A DNA stretch of 8,108 nucleotides from contig JAJYFI010000054.1 in the NCBI GenBank assembly GCA_021790955.1, positions 1 to 8,108 of the forward strand, in the 5' to 3' direction. The DNA comes from a bacterium (GTDB lineage Bacteria; Elusimicrobiota; Elusimicrobia; UBA1565; UBA9628). The notes beneath the pieces were generated by a model. The model was not told the DNA's origin and ran no database searches. It saw nothing but the letters and a program-made list of their open reading frames with translations. Positions 1 to 6,794 of the stretch are shown piece after piece (position 1 is the first letter of the stretch; every line of letters starts with the position of its first letter). Position numbers and translations under genes: made by a program.

Positions 1-1308
1 AAGATACTCGAGGCTCTGGTATTCCCCCCTCTTTTCCTTGAGCAGATCAAGGACGGGCTCCTGGTAGGAGACGGGGGTCATGACGGTGGCCAGGACGACC
101 GGCTCCTCGATCGACGTGATTTCCCCATGGGCGGGAAACCGCGCCGGATTGTCAAGATCGACGACGCTTGCGTCGCTTCGCTTGACGCGGTAGGACACTT
201 GAGGGCTTGTCGCGATGAGATCCAGCCCGAACTCCCGCTCGAGACGTTCGCGGATGATCTCGAGGTGGAGTAGGCCTAGAAATCCCAGGCGGTACCCAAG
301 CCCCAGGGCTTCCGAGGTCTCGGGTTGGAATCGGAAAGAGCTGTCCTCAAGGCGGAGCTTCTCCAGAGCGATGCCCAGGGCGGGATAGTCGGCGGCATTG
401 ACGGGGAACATCCCGGCGAAGACGACGGGCTTGATCTCACGGTAGCCCGGAAGGGCGGCGGGCAGCGGCCGGGCGGATTCCATGAGGGTGTCTCCGACGC
501 GGACCTGGCTGGGATCCTTGAGCCCAAGGACGACGTAGCCCACCTCTCCGGCGCCGAGCCCCTCCGGCGCGGGAACCGGCTCCGGGGTGAGGGTGCCGGC
601 CTCCTCGGCGACGAAGGCGAGACCATGGGAGAAGAACTCGTACGGGGTCTTCGGCTTGAGCGCCCCCTCGAAGACGCGGACGAGGGCGATCACCCCGCGG
701 TAGGGATTGAAGAAAGAGTCGAAGACGAGGGCCGCGCAGGGGTTCTCCGAGCGGCCGGAGGGCGCCGGGATCTCATGCAGGATGCGCTCCAGAATCTCGT
801 CCACCCCGCGGCCGTCCTTGGCGGAAGCCAGCACCGGAGGAGCGTCGATTTTAAGGAGGTCCCGTATCTGCGCCGCCGTCCCTTCAATGTCGGCCGTCGG
901 CAGGTCGACCTTGTTGATGACGGGGATGAGGGCCAGGCCCAGCTCTTGGGCGAGGGAGGCGTGCGCCAGGGTCTGCGCCTCGACGCCCTGGGTCGCGTCG
1001 ACGACGAGGAGCGCCCCGTCGCAGGCCGCGAGGGCGCGAGAGACTTCGTAGGAAAAATCCACATGCCCAGGCGTGTCGATCAGATTAAGAGCGTAGCGCG
1101 TTCCCTCGTATTCGTAGGGCATCCGCAGCGCTTTCGCCTTGATCGTGATGCCTCGCTCGCGCTCGAGCTCCATCGAATCGACGGCCTCGTGGGCTTGCCG
1201 GGACATTTTGGCGCCGGCGGCTTCGAGCAGCTTCGCCGCGAGGGTCGACTTGCCGTGATCGATGTGGGCGACGATCGAGAAATTCCGGATCAGATCGGGG
1301 CGGATCAC
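1..1308 (-). CDS. lepA: Elongation factor 4 (LepA) GTPase, C-terminus cut by window edge
   Basis: EF4 is a ribosome-binding translational GTPase that back-translocates or remodels stalled ribosomes. I translated all 436 codons present and found no frameshift or stop. The G domain is complete: AHIDHGKST (P-loop, about residues 14-22), the switch stretch ERERGITIKAKAL, DTPGH (78-82), NKVD (132-135) and SAK (162-164). A domain II beta-barrel follows (AGEVGYVVLGLKD), then the LepA-typical segment GFLGLLHLEIIRERLEREF. About 160-170 C-terminal residues, including the LepA-specific CTD, lie beyond the window. I chose the GTG at 1308 because it places MIRPDLIRNFSIVAH where LepA proteins begin and has a GAAGAG ribosome binding site 6 nt upstream. 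The gene begins 14 nt after the ptsI stop, so it is probably co-transcribed with the PTS genes. Confidence 0.97.
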   Translation of the reverse strand, partial: MIRPDLIRNFSIVAHIDHGKSTLAAKLLEAAGAKMSRQAHEAVDSMELERERGITIKAKALRMPYEYEGTRYALNLIDTPGHVDFSYEVSRALAACDGALLVVDATQGVEAQTLAHASLAQELGLALIPVINKVDLPTADIEGTAAQIRDLLKIDAPPVLASAKDGRGVDEILERILHEIPAPSGRSENPCAALVFDSFFNPYRGVIALVRVFEGALKPKTPYEFFSHGLAFVAEEAGTLTPEPVPAPEGLGAGEVGYVVLGLKDPSQVRVGDTLMESARPLPAALPGYREIKPVVFAGMFPVNAADYPALGIALEKLRLEDSSFRFQPETSEALGLGYRLGFLGLLHLEIIRERLEREFGLDLIATSPQVSYRVKRSDASVVDLDNPARFPAHGEITSIEEPVVLATVMTPVSYQEPVLDLLKEKRGEYQSLEYL

Positions 1309-1314
1309 TGGGAT

Positions 1315-1320
1315 CTCTTC
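1315..1320 (-). promoter_or_regulatory. Ribosome binding site of lepA
   Basis: GAAGAG lies in the 14-nt gap after the ptsI stop, 6 nt before the GTG at 1308. It supports that GTG as the start. No ATG, GTG or TTG exists further upstream in this frame before the ptsI stop region. Confidence 0.55.
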
Positions 1321-1322
1321 AA

Positions 1323-3050
1323 TTATAAATCCGGGGGAATGAGCCGGCGGACATCTTCCGAGGTCGAGCATTTAAGCGCGGCTTCGACGAGGCGGCGGGC
1401 GTTCTCGTGGCGGATGGCCCGGACCGCCTTTTTGACGCGAAGGAACATGCGCGCCGGGACGGAGAGGCTGTCAAAACCGAGGCCGACGAGGAACGGGATG
1501 GCTTGCGGGTCGGCCGTCATCTCGCCGCAGATCCCGACGGGCTTTTGATGAGCATGGGCCGCTGAGATGACGCGGGCGAGGAGTTGGAGCACGGCGGGGT
1601 GGAAGGGGTCGTAGAGGTGGCTGACGCTCTCGTTGATCCGGTCGACGGCGAGGGTGTACTGGATGAGATCGTTGGTGCCCACGGAGAGAAAATCCACGAG
1701 CGGCAGGAAGCTCTCGATGGTGAGCGCGGCGGAGGGAACCTCCACCATCATCCCCAATTCGACGGCCGAGGTCTTATCCCTTTTGAGGCCTTCCGCTTCG
1801 AGCTCGGCCCGAGCCTTGAGAAAGACCTGGCGCGCCATGGACATCTCGGCGGGACTCGTGATCATGGGGACCATGATCCGCAGCGGCCCGATGGAGGAGG
1901 CCCTCAAGATGCCGCGCATCTGGGTCTTGAAAAGGTCGAAATGCTTGAGGCTGAGGCGGATCCCGCGCAGCCCCAGGAAGGGGTTCGGCTCATTGACGGA
2001 GTTTTCGAGGCCCCATCGCACCAGGCGGTCGGCGCCCAAGTCGGCGGTGCGAATGGTGACGGGCTTCGGCGAAAGGGTTTTGGCGACCGCGGAATAGATG
2101 AGGGTCTGCTTGTCTTCCGCGGGGGGGGCCGGGGTGTTCAAAAACAGGCACTCGGTCCGGAAAAGGCCGATCCCGTCGGGGTGCAGCGCCGCCACCGCTT
2201 TGAGATCCTCCGGAGAATCGAGGTTCGCCTCGAGGCGCAGGCGCTTGCCGTCCTGCGTGGAGGCCGGAAGGTCTTTCAAGGCCGCGAGCGCCGTCTCTTC
2301 CTCGATGAATTTGGCGCGCGCCTGGGCGTATTTGTGAAGGGTCTCGGCGCCCGGATGGATGATGAGAAGGCCTTCCCCTCCATCCAGGATGAGCTGGTCG
2401 CCGGTCTTGACGCGACGGCTGACGTCGGATAGGCCGACGACGGCCGGGATGTTGAGGCTCTGCGCCAAGATCGCGGTGTGGCTCGACTTTCCCCCCAGGT
2501 CCGTCGCGAAGCCCAGGACCTTCGCCTTGGGAAGCGCGAGCGTTTCCGAGGGGAGGAGATTCCGGGCCAGGACGATCGAGGGTTCCTCGATCGCGGCGAC
2601 GTCGCGGCGCGGCCGGCGCGTGAGGTGGGTGAGGAGCCGCTTGCCGACGTCGTTGAGGTCGTGGCGCCTTTCCCGGAAAAACTCGTCTTTCATCTTCTCA
2701 AACTGCCCGGAGATCTCCGCGAGGGCCTGGCTCAGCGCGTATTCGGCGTTGACCCCTTCCTTCAGGATTCGCTGCGGGACTTCCTGCGTGATGAGGGGAT
2801 CGTCGAGGATGAGACGGTGGGCGTCGATGAGCCGCGCGTGTTGTTTGCCCAGGACGCGCAGGATCTTGGTTTCCGTTTGATCGAGATCCTTCAGCGTGGA
2901 CTTCAGCGCGGCCTTGAAGCGGCGCGTCTCGGGCTTGAGAAGCTCGGGAGGAAGCTGGATGCGTTCGACCGCGATGTCCTCGTCGTCGAGCAGATAGGCT
3001 TTTCCCATCGCGATGCCGGGAGAGGCCGCGATGCCCTTGATGACGATCAT
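1323..3050 (-). CDS. ptsI: PTS Enzyme I (phosphoenolpyruvate-protein phosphotransferase)
   Basis: Cytoplasmic Enzyme I autophosphorylates from PEP and passes the phosphate to HPr. The protein is 575 aa, the usual length for a carbohydrate-type EI. It has no N-terminal GAF domain, so it is not PtsP/EI-Ntr. Domain order: HPr-binding N domain (about 1-145); swivelling phosphohistidine domain with GGKSSHTAILAQS (active His191); PEP-binding TIM barrel (about 250-545) with GIGLFRTE (Arg298), NPFLGLRGIRL, IMVPMI, VEVPSAA (Glu437), SVGTNDLIQYTLAVDR, and the catalytic Cys508 in GICGEMTADP. Every catalytic position I can place is present. One variation is RTADLGADR in place of the common RTLDIGGDK. The ATG at 3050 follows a strong AAGGAAGG site and lies 9 nt after ptsH; lepA follows 14 nt downstream. 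Confidence 0.98.
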   Translation of the reverse strand: MIVIKGIAASPGIAMGKAYLLDDEDIAVERIQLPPELLKPETRRFKAALKSTLKDLDQTETKILRVLGKQHARLIDAHRLILDDPLITQEVPQRILKEGVNAEYALSQALAEISGQFEKMKDEFFRERRHDLNDVGKRLLTHLTRRPRRDVAAIEEPSIVLARNLLPSETLALPKAKVLGFATDLGGKSSHTAILAQSLNIPAVVGLSDVSRRVKTGDQLILDGGEGLLIIHPGAETLHKYAQARAKFIEEETALAALKDLPASTQDGKRLRLEANLDSPEDLKAVAALHPDGIGLFRTECLFLNTPAPPAEDKQTLIYSAVAKTLSPKPVTIRTADLGADRLVRWGLENSVNEPNPFLGLRGIRLSLKHFDLFKTQMRGILRASSIGPLRIMVPMITSPAEMSMARQVFLKARAELEAEGLKRDKTSAVELGMMVEVPSAALTIESFLPLVDFLSVGTNDLIQYTLAVDRINESVSHLYDPFHPAVLQLLARVISAAHAHQKPVGICGEMTADPQAIPFLVGLGFDSLSVPARMFLRVKKAVRAIRHENARRLVEAALKCSTSEDVRRLIPPDL

Positions 3051-3053
3051 GAT

Positions 3054-3061
3054 CCTTCCTT
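3054..3061 (-). promoter_or_regulatory. Strong ribosome binding site of ptsI
   Basis: AAGGAAGG overlaps the ptsH stop codon (TAA, 3062-3060) and ends 3 nt before the ptsI ATG; its first half, AAGGA, sits 6 nt from the ATG. It is the clearest Shine-Dalgarno sequence in the window and suggests high, ptsH-coupled translation of Enzyme I. Confidence 0.7.
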
Positions 3062-3326
3062 ACTCCTCGCCAAAGCCGTCCGCGACCAGCTTTTCGATGG
3101 ATTGAAGGACGGCCTCCTCGTCCGGCCCTTCGGCGCGAACAAGGATCTTGGAACCGCGCTCCGCGGCCAGCAACATGAGTCCCATGACGCTCTTGCCGTT
3201 GACCTCGAGCCCCTCTTTGACGACGGCGACGCGGCTCTTGAATCGCCCGGTTTCCCGCACGAAAAGAGCCGCCGGGCGGGCGTGGAGACCGAGCTTGTTG
3301 GGGATGGTGAACTCTCGTTCGGTCAT
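3060..3326 (-). CDS. ptsH: Phosphocarrier protein HPr
   Basis: HPr is the small cytoplasmic phosphocarrier that accepts phosphate from Enzyme I and donates it to EIIA proteins. The 88-aa length is typical. His15 lies in NKLGLHARPAA, the phosphorylation site for Enzyme I. Ser46 lies in EVNGKSVMGLM, the regulatory serine recognised by HPr kinase/phosphorylase. The protein can therefore take both phosphorylations, which fits the presence of hprK two genes upstream. The ATG overlaps the rapZ stop as ATGA (4 nt), and no strong Shine-Dalgarno precedes it, so translation is probably coupled to rapZ. Many related clusters place an EIIA-Man-type gene at this junction; none is present here. Confidence 0.97.
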   Translation of the reverse strand: MTEREFTIPNKLGLHARPAALFVRETGRFKSRVAVVKEGLEVNGKSVMGLMLLAAERGSKILVRAEGPDEEAVLQSIEKLVADGFGEE

Positions 3327-4174
3327 CGGTGGATGTCCCGGTGGAATTCGCGCACCGTATAGCCTTTCTCGGCGAGCTTCTGGCCGAGGTAGTGGGCGGT
3401 AAAGACGCTGCGATGGCGGCCTCCGGTGCAGCCTACGGCGAGCGTCAGGTAGGATTTGCCCTCTCGAATATAGGAAGGAAGAAGCCCCATCAAGAATTTC
3501 AAGTAATTCCTGAGAAAGCGTCGCGCGATCGGCTGGCCCAGGATATGCCGGGCGACGCGCGCGTCGAGGCCGGTGAGCTTCTTGAGCTTGCGCTCGTAGT
3601 TGGGATTGGGAAGAAATCGGACGTCCATGACGATGTCCGCGTCCATGGGCAGGCCGTGCTTGTAGCCGAAGGAGACCAGCGAAAGCATCATCTCCCGCGT
3701 GCGCTTGAGCTGCAGGGCTCCGGCGAGCGTTTCCTTGAGCTCGTTCAAGGTGAGTTCCGACGTGTCGATGACCTTGTCGGCGATCTCCTTGACCGGAAGA
3801 AGGCGCGCGCGTTCCTCGCGGATGGCCTGGGTGACCTTCTTGCCCAGGGGATGGCGGTGGCGCGTTTCGGAATAGCGCTGGATGATGACCGGATCGGCCG
3901 CCTCGAGGAATAGGACTCGCGCGACGATGCCCAGGGCCTCAAGCCTTTTGAGCACGCGCGGCAGGTCGCCGATTTCCCGCCCTCCCCGGATGTCGAGGCC
4001 CAGGGCGACGTGGCGCGGGGGGTGCGTCTGGAGAATGTTGCGCGCGAAGTCTTCAAGGAGCGCGATGGGGAGGTTGTCGACGCAGGAGAACCCAAGGTCC
4101 TCGAAGACCTTCAGGGCCTGGCTTTTCCCCGCCCCCGAGACGCCGGTGATGACAAAGAGCAGCCGCTTTTTCAC
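3323..4174 (-). CDS. rapZ: RapZ/YvcJ family nucleotide-binding protein
   Basis: RapZ-family proteins bind and hydrolyse ATP/GTP. In E. coli the C-terminal domain binds the sRNA GlmZ and steers RNase E; elsewhere the family usually sits beside hprK and ptsH with a less defined role. Counting from the GTG at 4174 gives 283 aa, the normal family length. Features: Walker A GVSGAGKS (11-18), FEDLGFSCVDNLP just after it, DIRGGRE (about 61-67), ETRHRHPL (about 103-110), SFGYKHGLP and MDVRFLPNPNY (about 168-193), and the C-terminal signature GCTGGRHRSV (about 248-257). I chose this start because the GTG overlaps the hprK stop by 4 nt (GTGA) and puts the Walker A where the family has it. A TTG at 4231 would add 19 unrelated residues coded inside hprK. 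The end overlaps ptsH by 4 nt. Whether this organism uses it for RNA regulation cannot be told from sequence. Confidence 0.95.
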   Translation of the reverse strand: MKKRLLFVITGVSGAGKSQALKVFEDLGFSCVDNLPIALLEDFARNILQTHPPRHVALGLDIRGGREIGDLPRVLKRLEALGIVARVLFLEAADPVIIQRYSETRHRHPLGKKVTQAIREERARLLPVKEIADKVIDTSELTLNELKETLAGALQLKRTREMMLSLVSFGYKHGLPMDADIVMDVRFLPNPNYERKLKKLTGLDARVARHILGQPIARRFLRNYLKFLMGLLPSYIREGKSYLTLAVGCTGGRHRSVFTAHYLGQKLAEKGYTVREFHRDIHR

Positions 4175-5115
4175 GCCGATTTCTTGCTCATCCTCCTGAT
4201 CAAGTCCTTGTTGAAAACGCGCGACGCCCAATAGCCGCGTCCCTTGAGGCGTTGGTTGAGAGCCGCGACCTCGATGAGGATGGCGAGGTTGCGGCCCGGG
4301 GATACCGGGATGCGGATGAGGGGGACCTTTACGCCGAGCAGGTCCAGCGATTCCGGATCAAGGCCGGTCCGCTCGACGAGGCTCGTCTTGGCCCAAGGCT
4401 CGAGAACCGCCGCGAGCTCGATGCGGGTGCGGTCGAGGATGGCTCCAATGCCGAAGAGGAGCGTCACATCGATGATCCCGAGACCGCGGACCTCCATGTA
4501 GTTCTTGAGCGGCTCGGGGCAGGAGCCGCGAAGGATCCCTCCGCCGAGCCTCCGGATGTCGATCGCGTCGTCCGCGATGAGGATGTGGCCGCGCTTCAAA
4601 AGCTCCAGGGCGCACTCGGATTTGCCGATGCCGGGTTCGCCCTGGATGAGGACGCCGAGGCCGTAAACGTCCACAAGGACGCCATGGACGGTCGCCCGCG
4701 GCGCCAAGCGCGCGTCAAGGATGTCGGAGAGCTCCCGGGTCAGTTCGGCGGTCGAAAGCCCGGATAGAAGCAGCGGCACGCCCGCGCGACGGCAGGCGTC
4801 GGTGACGACCTTGGGCGGCCTCGTCGCGCGGCTTGTGATGAGGCAGGGGAGCTCCGGAAATTTGAGGATCCCGGCGAGGGCCGCGCGCAAGCGCTCGGGA
4901 TCGGCGTTGCGAAGGTAGGATTGCTCCCCGAGGCCCAGGATCTGAATGCGCTCGGGCCTGAAATGGTCCAAGAATCCGACCAGGGCGAGGCCGGGACGGT
5001 TGAGCTCGCGGACGGTGATCGGCTTGTCGAGGAAGCTGGCGCCCGCGACGATCTTGAGCTTGAGCCGTTCGCCTTGGTCGCCTAACAGGCTTCGGACGGT
5101 TAAGGCCTGTGGCAC
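4171..5115 (-). CDS. hprK: HPr kinase/phosphorylase
   Basis: HprK phosphorylates Ser46 of HPr with ATP or PPi and reverses the reaction by phosphorolysis, linking PTS status to energy and carbon state. The protein is 314 aa, family-typical. An N-terminal domain (about 1-130) precedes the catalytic domain: conserved His144 in TVHGVLVDVYG, Walker A GEPGIGKS (159-166) followed by Glu167, LIADDAIDI (179-187), the signature MEVRGLGIIDV (207-217), and IPVSPGRN (269-276) leading into IEVAALNQRLK. Two positions deviate from the usual text: Pro161 where GESG/GDSG is common, and Ser272 where a basic residue usually stands (PVRPGRN). The start is a GTG; no other start codon lies between it and the hpf stop, and the Shine-Dalgarno is weak. 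The gene begins 12 nt after hpf and overlaps rapZ by 4 nt. Confidence 0.96.
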   Translation of the reverse strand: MPQALTVRSLLGDQGERLKLKIVAGASFLDKPITVRELNRPGLALVGFLDHFRPERIQILGLGEQSYLRNADPERLRAALAGILKFPELPCLITSRATRPPKVVTDACRRAGVPLLLSGLSTAELTRELSDILDARLAPRATVHGVLVDVYGLGVLIQGEPGIGKSECALELLKRGHILIADDAIDIRRLGGGILRGSCPEPLKNYMEVRGLGIIDVTLLFGIGAILDRTRIELAAVLEPWAKTSLVERTGLDPESLDLLGVKVPLIRIPVSPGRNLAILIEVAALNQRLKGRGYWASRVFNKDLIRRMSKKSA

Positions 5116-5127
5116 GGACGCGGCGCG

Positions 5128-5658
5128 TTATTTTCCCTTCCGGACGGCCTCGAGAATCCCATAGGAATCTCCGTCGCGCCGGTAAACAAGGCAGATATGC
5201 CCGGAATCTTTGTTTTCGAAAAGGCGGAAGTTCTGGCCGAGGCGCTCCATTTCCACCGCCGCCTCCTCGGGAGCGACGGGATAGACCGGCTGCTTGAAGA
5301 CGGTGAACTGGGTCGTCCGAGGCGCGGCCGCCTCGGCCTCGGCGGCGAGAAGGGTCGGGAGATGGGGCTTGTGATGGTTCTTGAGACGGTCCTTGTATTT
5401 CTTGAGTTGGACGTCGATCTTATCCGAGGCGAGATCGACGGCGGAGTAGAGGTCCGCCGATTTGGCGAGGGCTCGGAATGTTTGGTGCGAGGCGTGGACG
5501 AGGAGTTCGGCCGCGTGCGTGTTCTTGTCCACCGAAAGGAACGCCTGTCCCCAGATCACATGATCGAAATATCGCTCCGCTTTCTGCATTTTTTCGCGGA
5601 CGTAGCCTTCAATGGCCGGGGTTACCTTCACACGGCGGCCGGTGATTTGAATGTCCAT
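5128..5658 (-). CDS. hpf: Long-form ribosome hibernation promoting factor
   Basis: HPF binds the 30S decoding region in slow growth and, in the long form, dimerises ribosomes into 100S particles. The 176-aa product has an S30AE N-terminal domain (about 1-98: MDIQITGRRVKVTPAIEGYV, with DLYSAVDLASDKIDVQLKK) and an alanine-rich linker (about 105-118). The C-terminal dimerisation domain (about 120-172) carries PVYPVAPEEAAVEMERLG and VYRRDGDSYGIL. The two-domain layout identifies the long form. I chose the ATG at 5658; a TTG at 5676 would add six residues but falls inside the predicted -10 box and is unlikely. No Shine-Dalgarno precedes the ATG. It is the first gene of the six-gene cluster. In many diderm genomes rpoN precedes hpf; here it does not. 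Confidence 0.95.
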   Translation of the reverse strand: MDIQITGRRVKVTPAIEGYVREKMQKAERYFDHVIWGQAFLSVDKNTHAAELLVHASHQTFRALAKSADLYSAVDLASDKIDVQLKKYKDRLKNHHKPHLPTLLAAEAEAAAPRTTQFTVFKQPVYPVAPEEAAVEMERLGQNFRLFENKDSGHICLVYRRDGDSYGILEAVRKGK

Positions 5659-5670
5659 GGGAACGATGCA

Positions 5671-5700
5671 ATTCAAGCACTTCTAAGCCGACGGCGTCAA
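5671..5700 (-). promoter_or_regulatory. Probable promoter of the hpf-hprK-rapZ-ptsH-ptsI-lepA operon
   Basis: The 71-nt gap between the SGNH-like gene and hpf contains TTGACG (5700-5695) and, 18 nt later, TTGAAT (5676-5671). The latter is preceded by TGC, giving an extended -10 pattern. The -35 matches the sigma-70 consensus at 5 of 6 positions, the -10 at 4 of 6. Transcription would start near 5664, leaving only about six nucleotides before the ATG at 5658. Confidence 0.45.
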
Positions 5701-5729
5701 TTTGGGGGGGCGGCCTTGCCCCTGGCGCT

Positions 5730-6755
5730 TTACGGGACGCGCTCCGGCGGCACCAGCTTGGGGTAACGACGCCGGGGCGGGCGAAGCCTCGCCAAGCGGT
5801 GCTTTGCCAGCGCCACGGCGTGGGGCGCTATCGCCTTCGCCGCCAGCGATTGCCCCAGGGCGTTGAGGTAGGGCTTGGAAGGGTCGAGCAGAAGCGCCGA
5901 AGGAGCATGGCGATCGAAGGCGCGGGAGACGTTGATGAAGGGAATCCCAAGTTTCGCGGCGTCATGCTTGAGGCCGGGTTCGATGGCCGCGGGCGCTCGC
6001 GCCGTTTCGCCCTTTGAAAGGTCCGGGAAGTAAGCGATCATCGCGGGCTTGCCGCAGGCTTTCTTGAAGTCGGATAAAAGAGCGAGGATTTTCTTCGGCG
6101 CGTCAGGGGGGAGAGATTCGCCGCCGGAGGAGGGCGGGGAGCGGCGGGCGAAGATGCGCTCGGTCATCCAGCGGTAGAAACGACTATGTTCGCGCAGGAA
6201 ATTCTTAAGGCCGGGCCGGTTGAGCCACGGCTTCGGCTTCCGCTCAAGGTCCCGGGGCCCCAGCTGAAGGATGACGGCGTCGGCATCGAAGAGGGCGCCG
6301 CGTCTCTTGAAGGACTCCATTTTCTGTTCGAGGTTGTAGTTGTACATCGAGAGATTCGCGACGGAGAAGGGGACGTCGGGAGGCAGCCGGAAAAATTGCC
6401 GCAGCTGCTGGACGTAGCCCGCCTCCTCCGGCAGACCCAGGGCGAAGCTGGGGTGATCTCCGACGACCAGGACTCGGAATTCATTCGAGGACTTGGTTGC
6501 CTGCATCTCCGGCTGGCGCAGGCCGAGGGAGTCGATCCGGACCCAGCTTCCCGACTTGTACCCTTCGGCGCCGGGCTTGAGTTCGAATCCCAGGCGGGGA
6601 TCGCGGCTGTCTTGGTAGACGAGCGCCTCCTGGCGGATGAAAATCCGCGTTCCGATCTCAAGCGTTGCCGCCGCCGCGAGGGGAGCGACGAGGAGGACTG
6701 CCAGAAGGCGGTTAAGTTTCGATCGGGAGGCGGACTTTTTGCGGCGAAACGACAT
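5730..6755 (-). CDS. Membrane-anchored SGNH/GDSL-like protein with degenerate catalytic blocks
   Basis: This 341-aa protein has a basic N-terminus (MSFRRKKSASRSK) and one hydrophobic segment (about 16-33), predicting a single-pass anchor with the rest outside the cytoplasm. It then follows the layout of polysaccharide-locus SGNH proteins: DPRLGFELKPG, RIDSLGLRQPE, then FRVLVVGDHPSFALGLPEE. Each SGNH block is altered: GDS becomes GDH (His101), the block II glycine becomes Ser in NLSMYNYN (about 136), GxND becomes GPRD (166-169), and the block V DxxH region reads DPSKPYLNALGQ with Tyr296 where His is expected. It is therefore probably not a standard esterase or acyltransferase; binding or scaffolding is an inference. 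The frame is intact, so it is not an obvious pseudogene. I chose the ATG at 6755 over a TTG at 6767, which lies in the predicted -10 box. The tail is Arg/Pro rich. Confidence 0.75.
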   Translation of the reverse strand: MSFRRKKSASRSKLNRLLAVLLVAPLAAAATLEIGTRIFIRQEALVYQDSRDPRLGFELKPGAEGYKSGSWVRIDSLGLRQPEMQATKSSNEFRVLVVGDHPSFALGLPEEAGYVQQLRQFFRLPPDVPFSVANLSMYNYNLEQKMESFKRRGALFDADAVILQLGPRDLERKPKPWLNRPGLKNFLREHSRFYRWMTERIFARRSPPSSGGESLPPDAPKKILALLSDFKKACGKPAMIAYFPDLSKGETARAPAAIEPGLKHDAAKLGIPFINVSRAFDRHAPSALLLDPSKPYLNALGQSLAAKAIAPHAVALAKHRLARLRPPRRRYPKLVPPERVP

Positions 6756-6766
6756 AAGCGGGAACA

Positions 6767-6775
6767 ATCATATCA
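6767..6775 (-). promoter_or_regulatory. Extended -10 promoter of the SGNH-like gene
   Basis: TGATATGAT fits an extended -10 (TGn followed by TATGAT, 5 of 6 to TATAAT) in the 39-nt gap after the TPR gene. The only -35 candidate, TTGAGG (6798-6793), is 20 nt away, so recognition would rely on the TGn element. The hexamer ends 11 nt before the ATG at 6755, giving a leader of about five nucleotides and no room for a Shine-Dalgarno. Confidence 0.4.
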
Positions 6776-6794
6776 TGAATAAATAGCCGGCGCC

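Noticed and set aside
1..1308. Possible frameshift in lepA, because minus-strand open frames at 276-626 and 690-1064 lie in another frame
   Set aside because: Translation of the whole stretch from 1308 to 1 is continuous and matches LepA throughout; the other frames are shadows.
325..1548. Long plus-strand open frame of about 407 codons
   Set aside because: It runs antisense across lepA and into ptsI, both verified by conserved motifs. In GC-rich DNA the complement of real genes is often open; the product has no recognisable domain.
2478..3362. Plus-strand open frame of about 294 codons opposite ptsI and ptsH
   Set aside because: It is antisense to two certain genes, with charged, low-complexity composition typical of a shadow frame.
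4175..4231. TTG start for rapZ at 4231
   Set aside because: It would add 19 residues coded within hprK with no family similarity. The GTG at 4174 gives normal family length and a GTGA overlap.
5671..5687. Possible sigma-54 promoter (TTGCA preceded by weak -24 match) before hpf
   Set aside because: The -24 GG is not present at the right distance. The sigma-70 extended -10 reading fits better.
5707..5722. GC-rich hairpin (GGGGC/GCCCC, 6-nt loop) after the SGNH-like gene as a terminator
   Set aside because: The stem is only 5 bp and no U-run follows on the minus strand; it is just as likely to be a by-product of the local G-tract.
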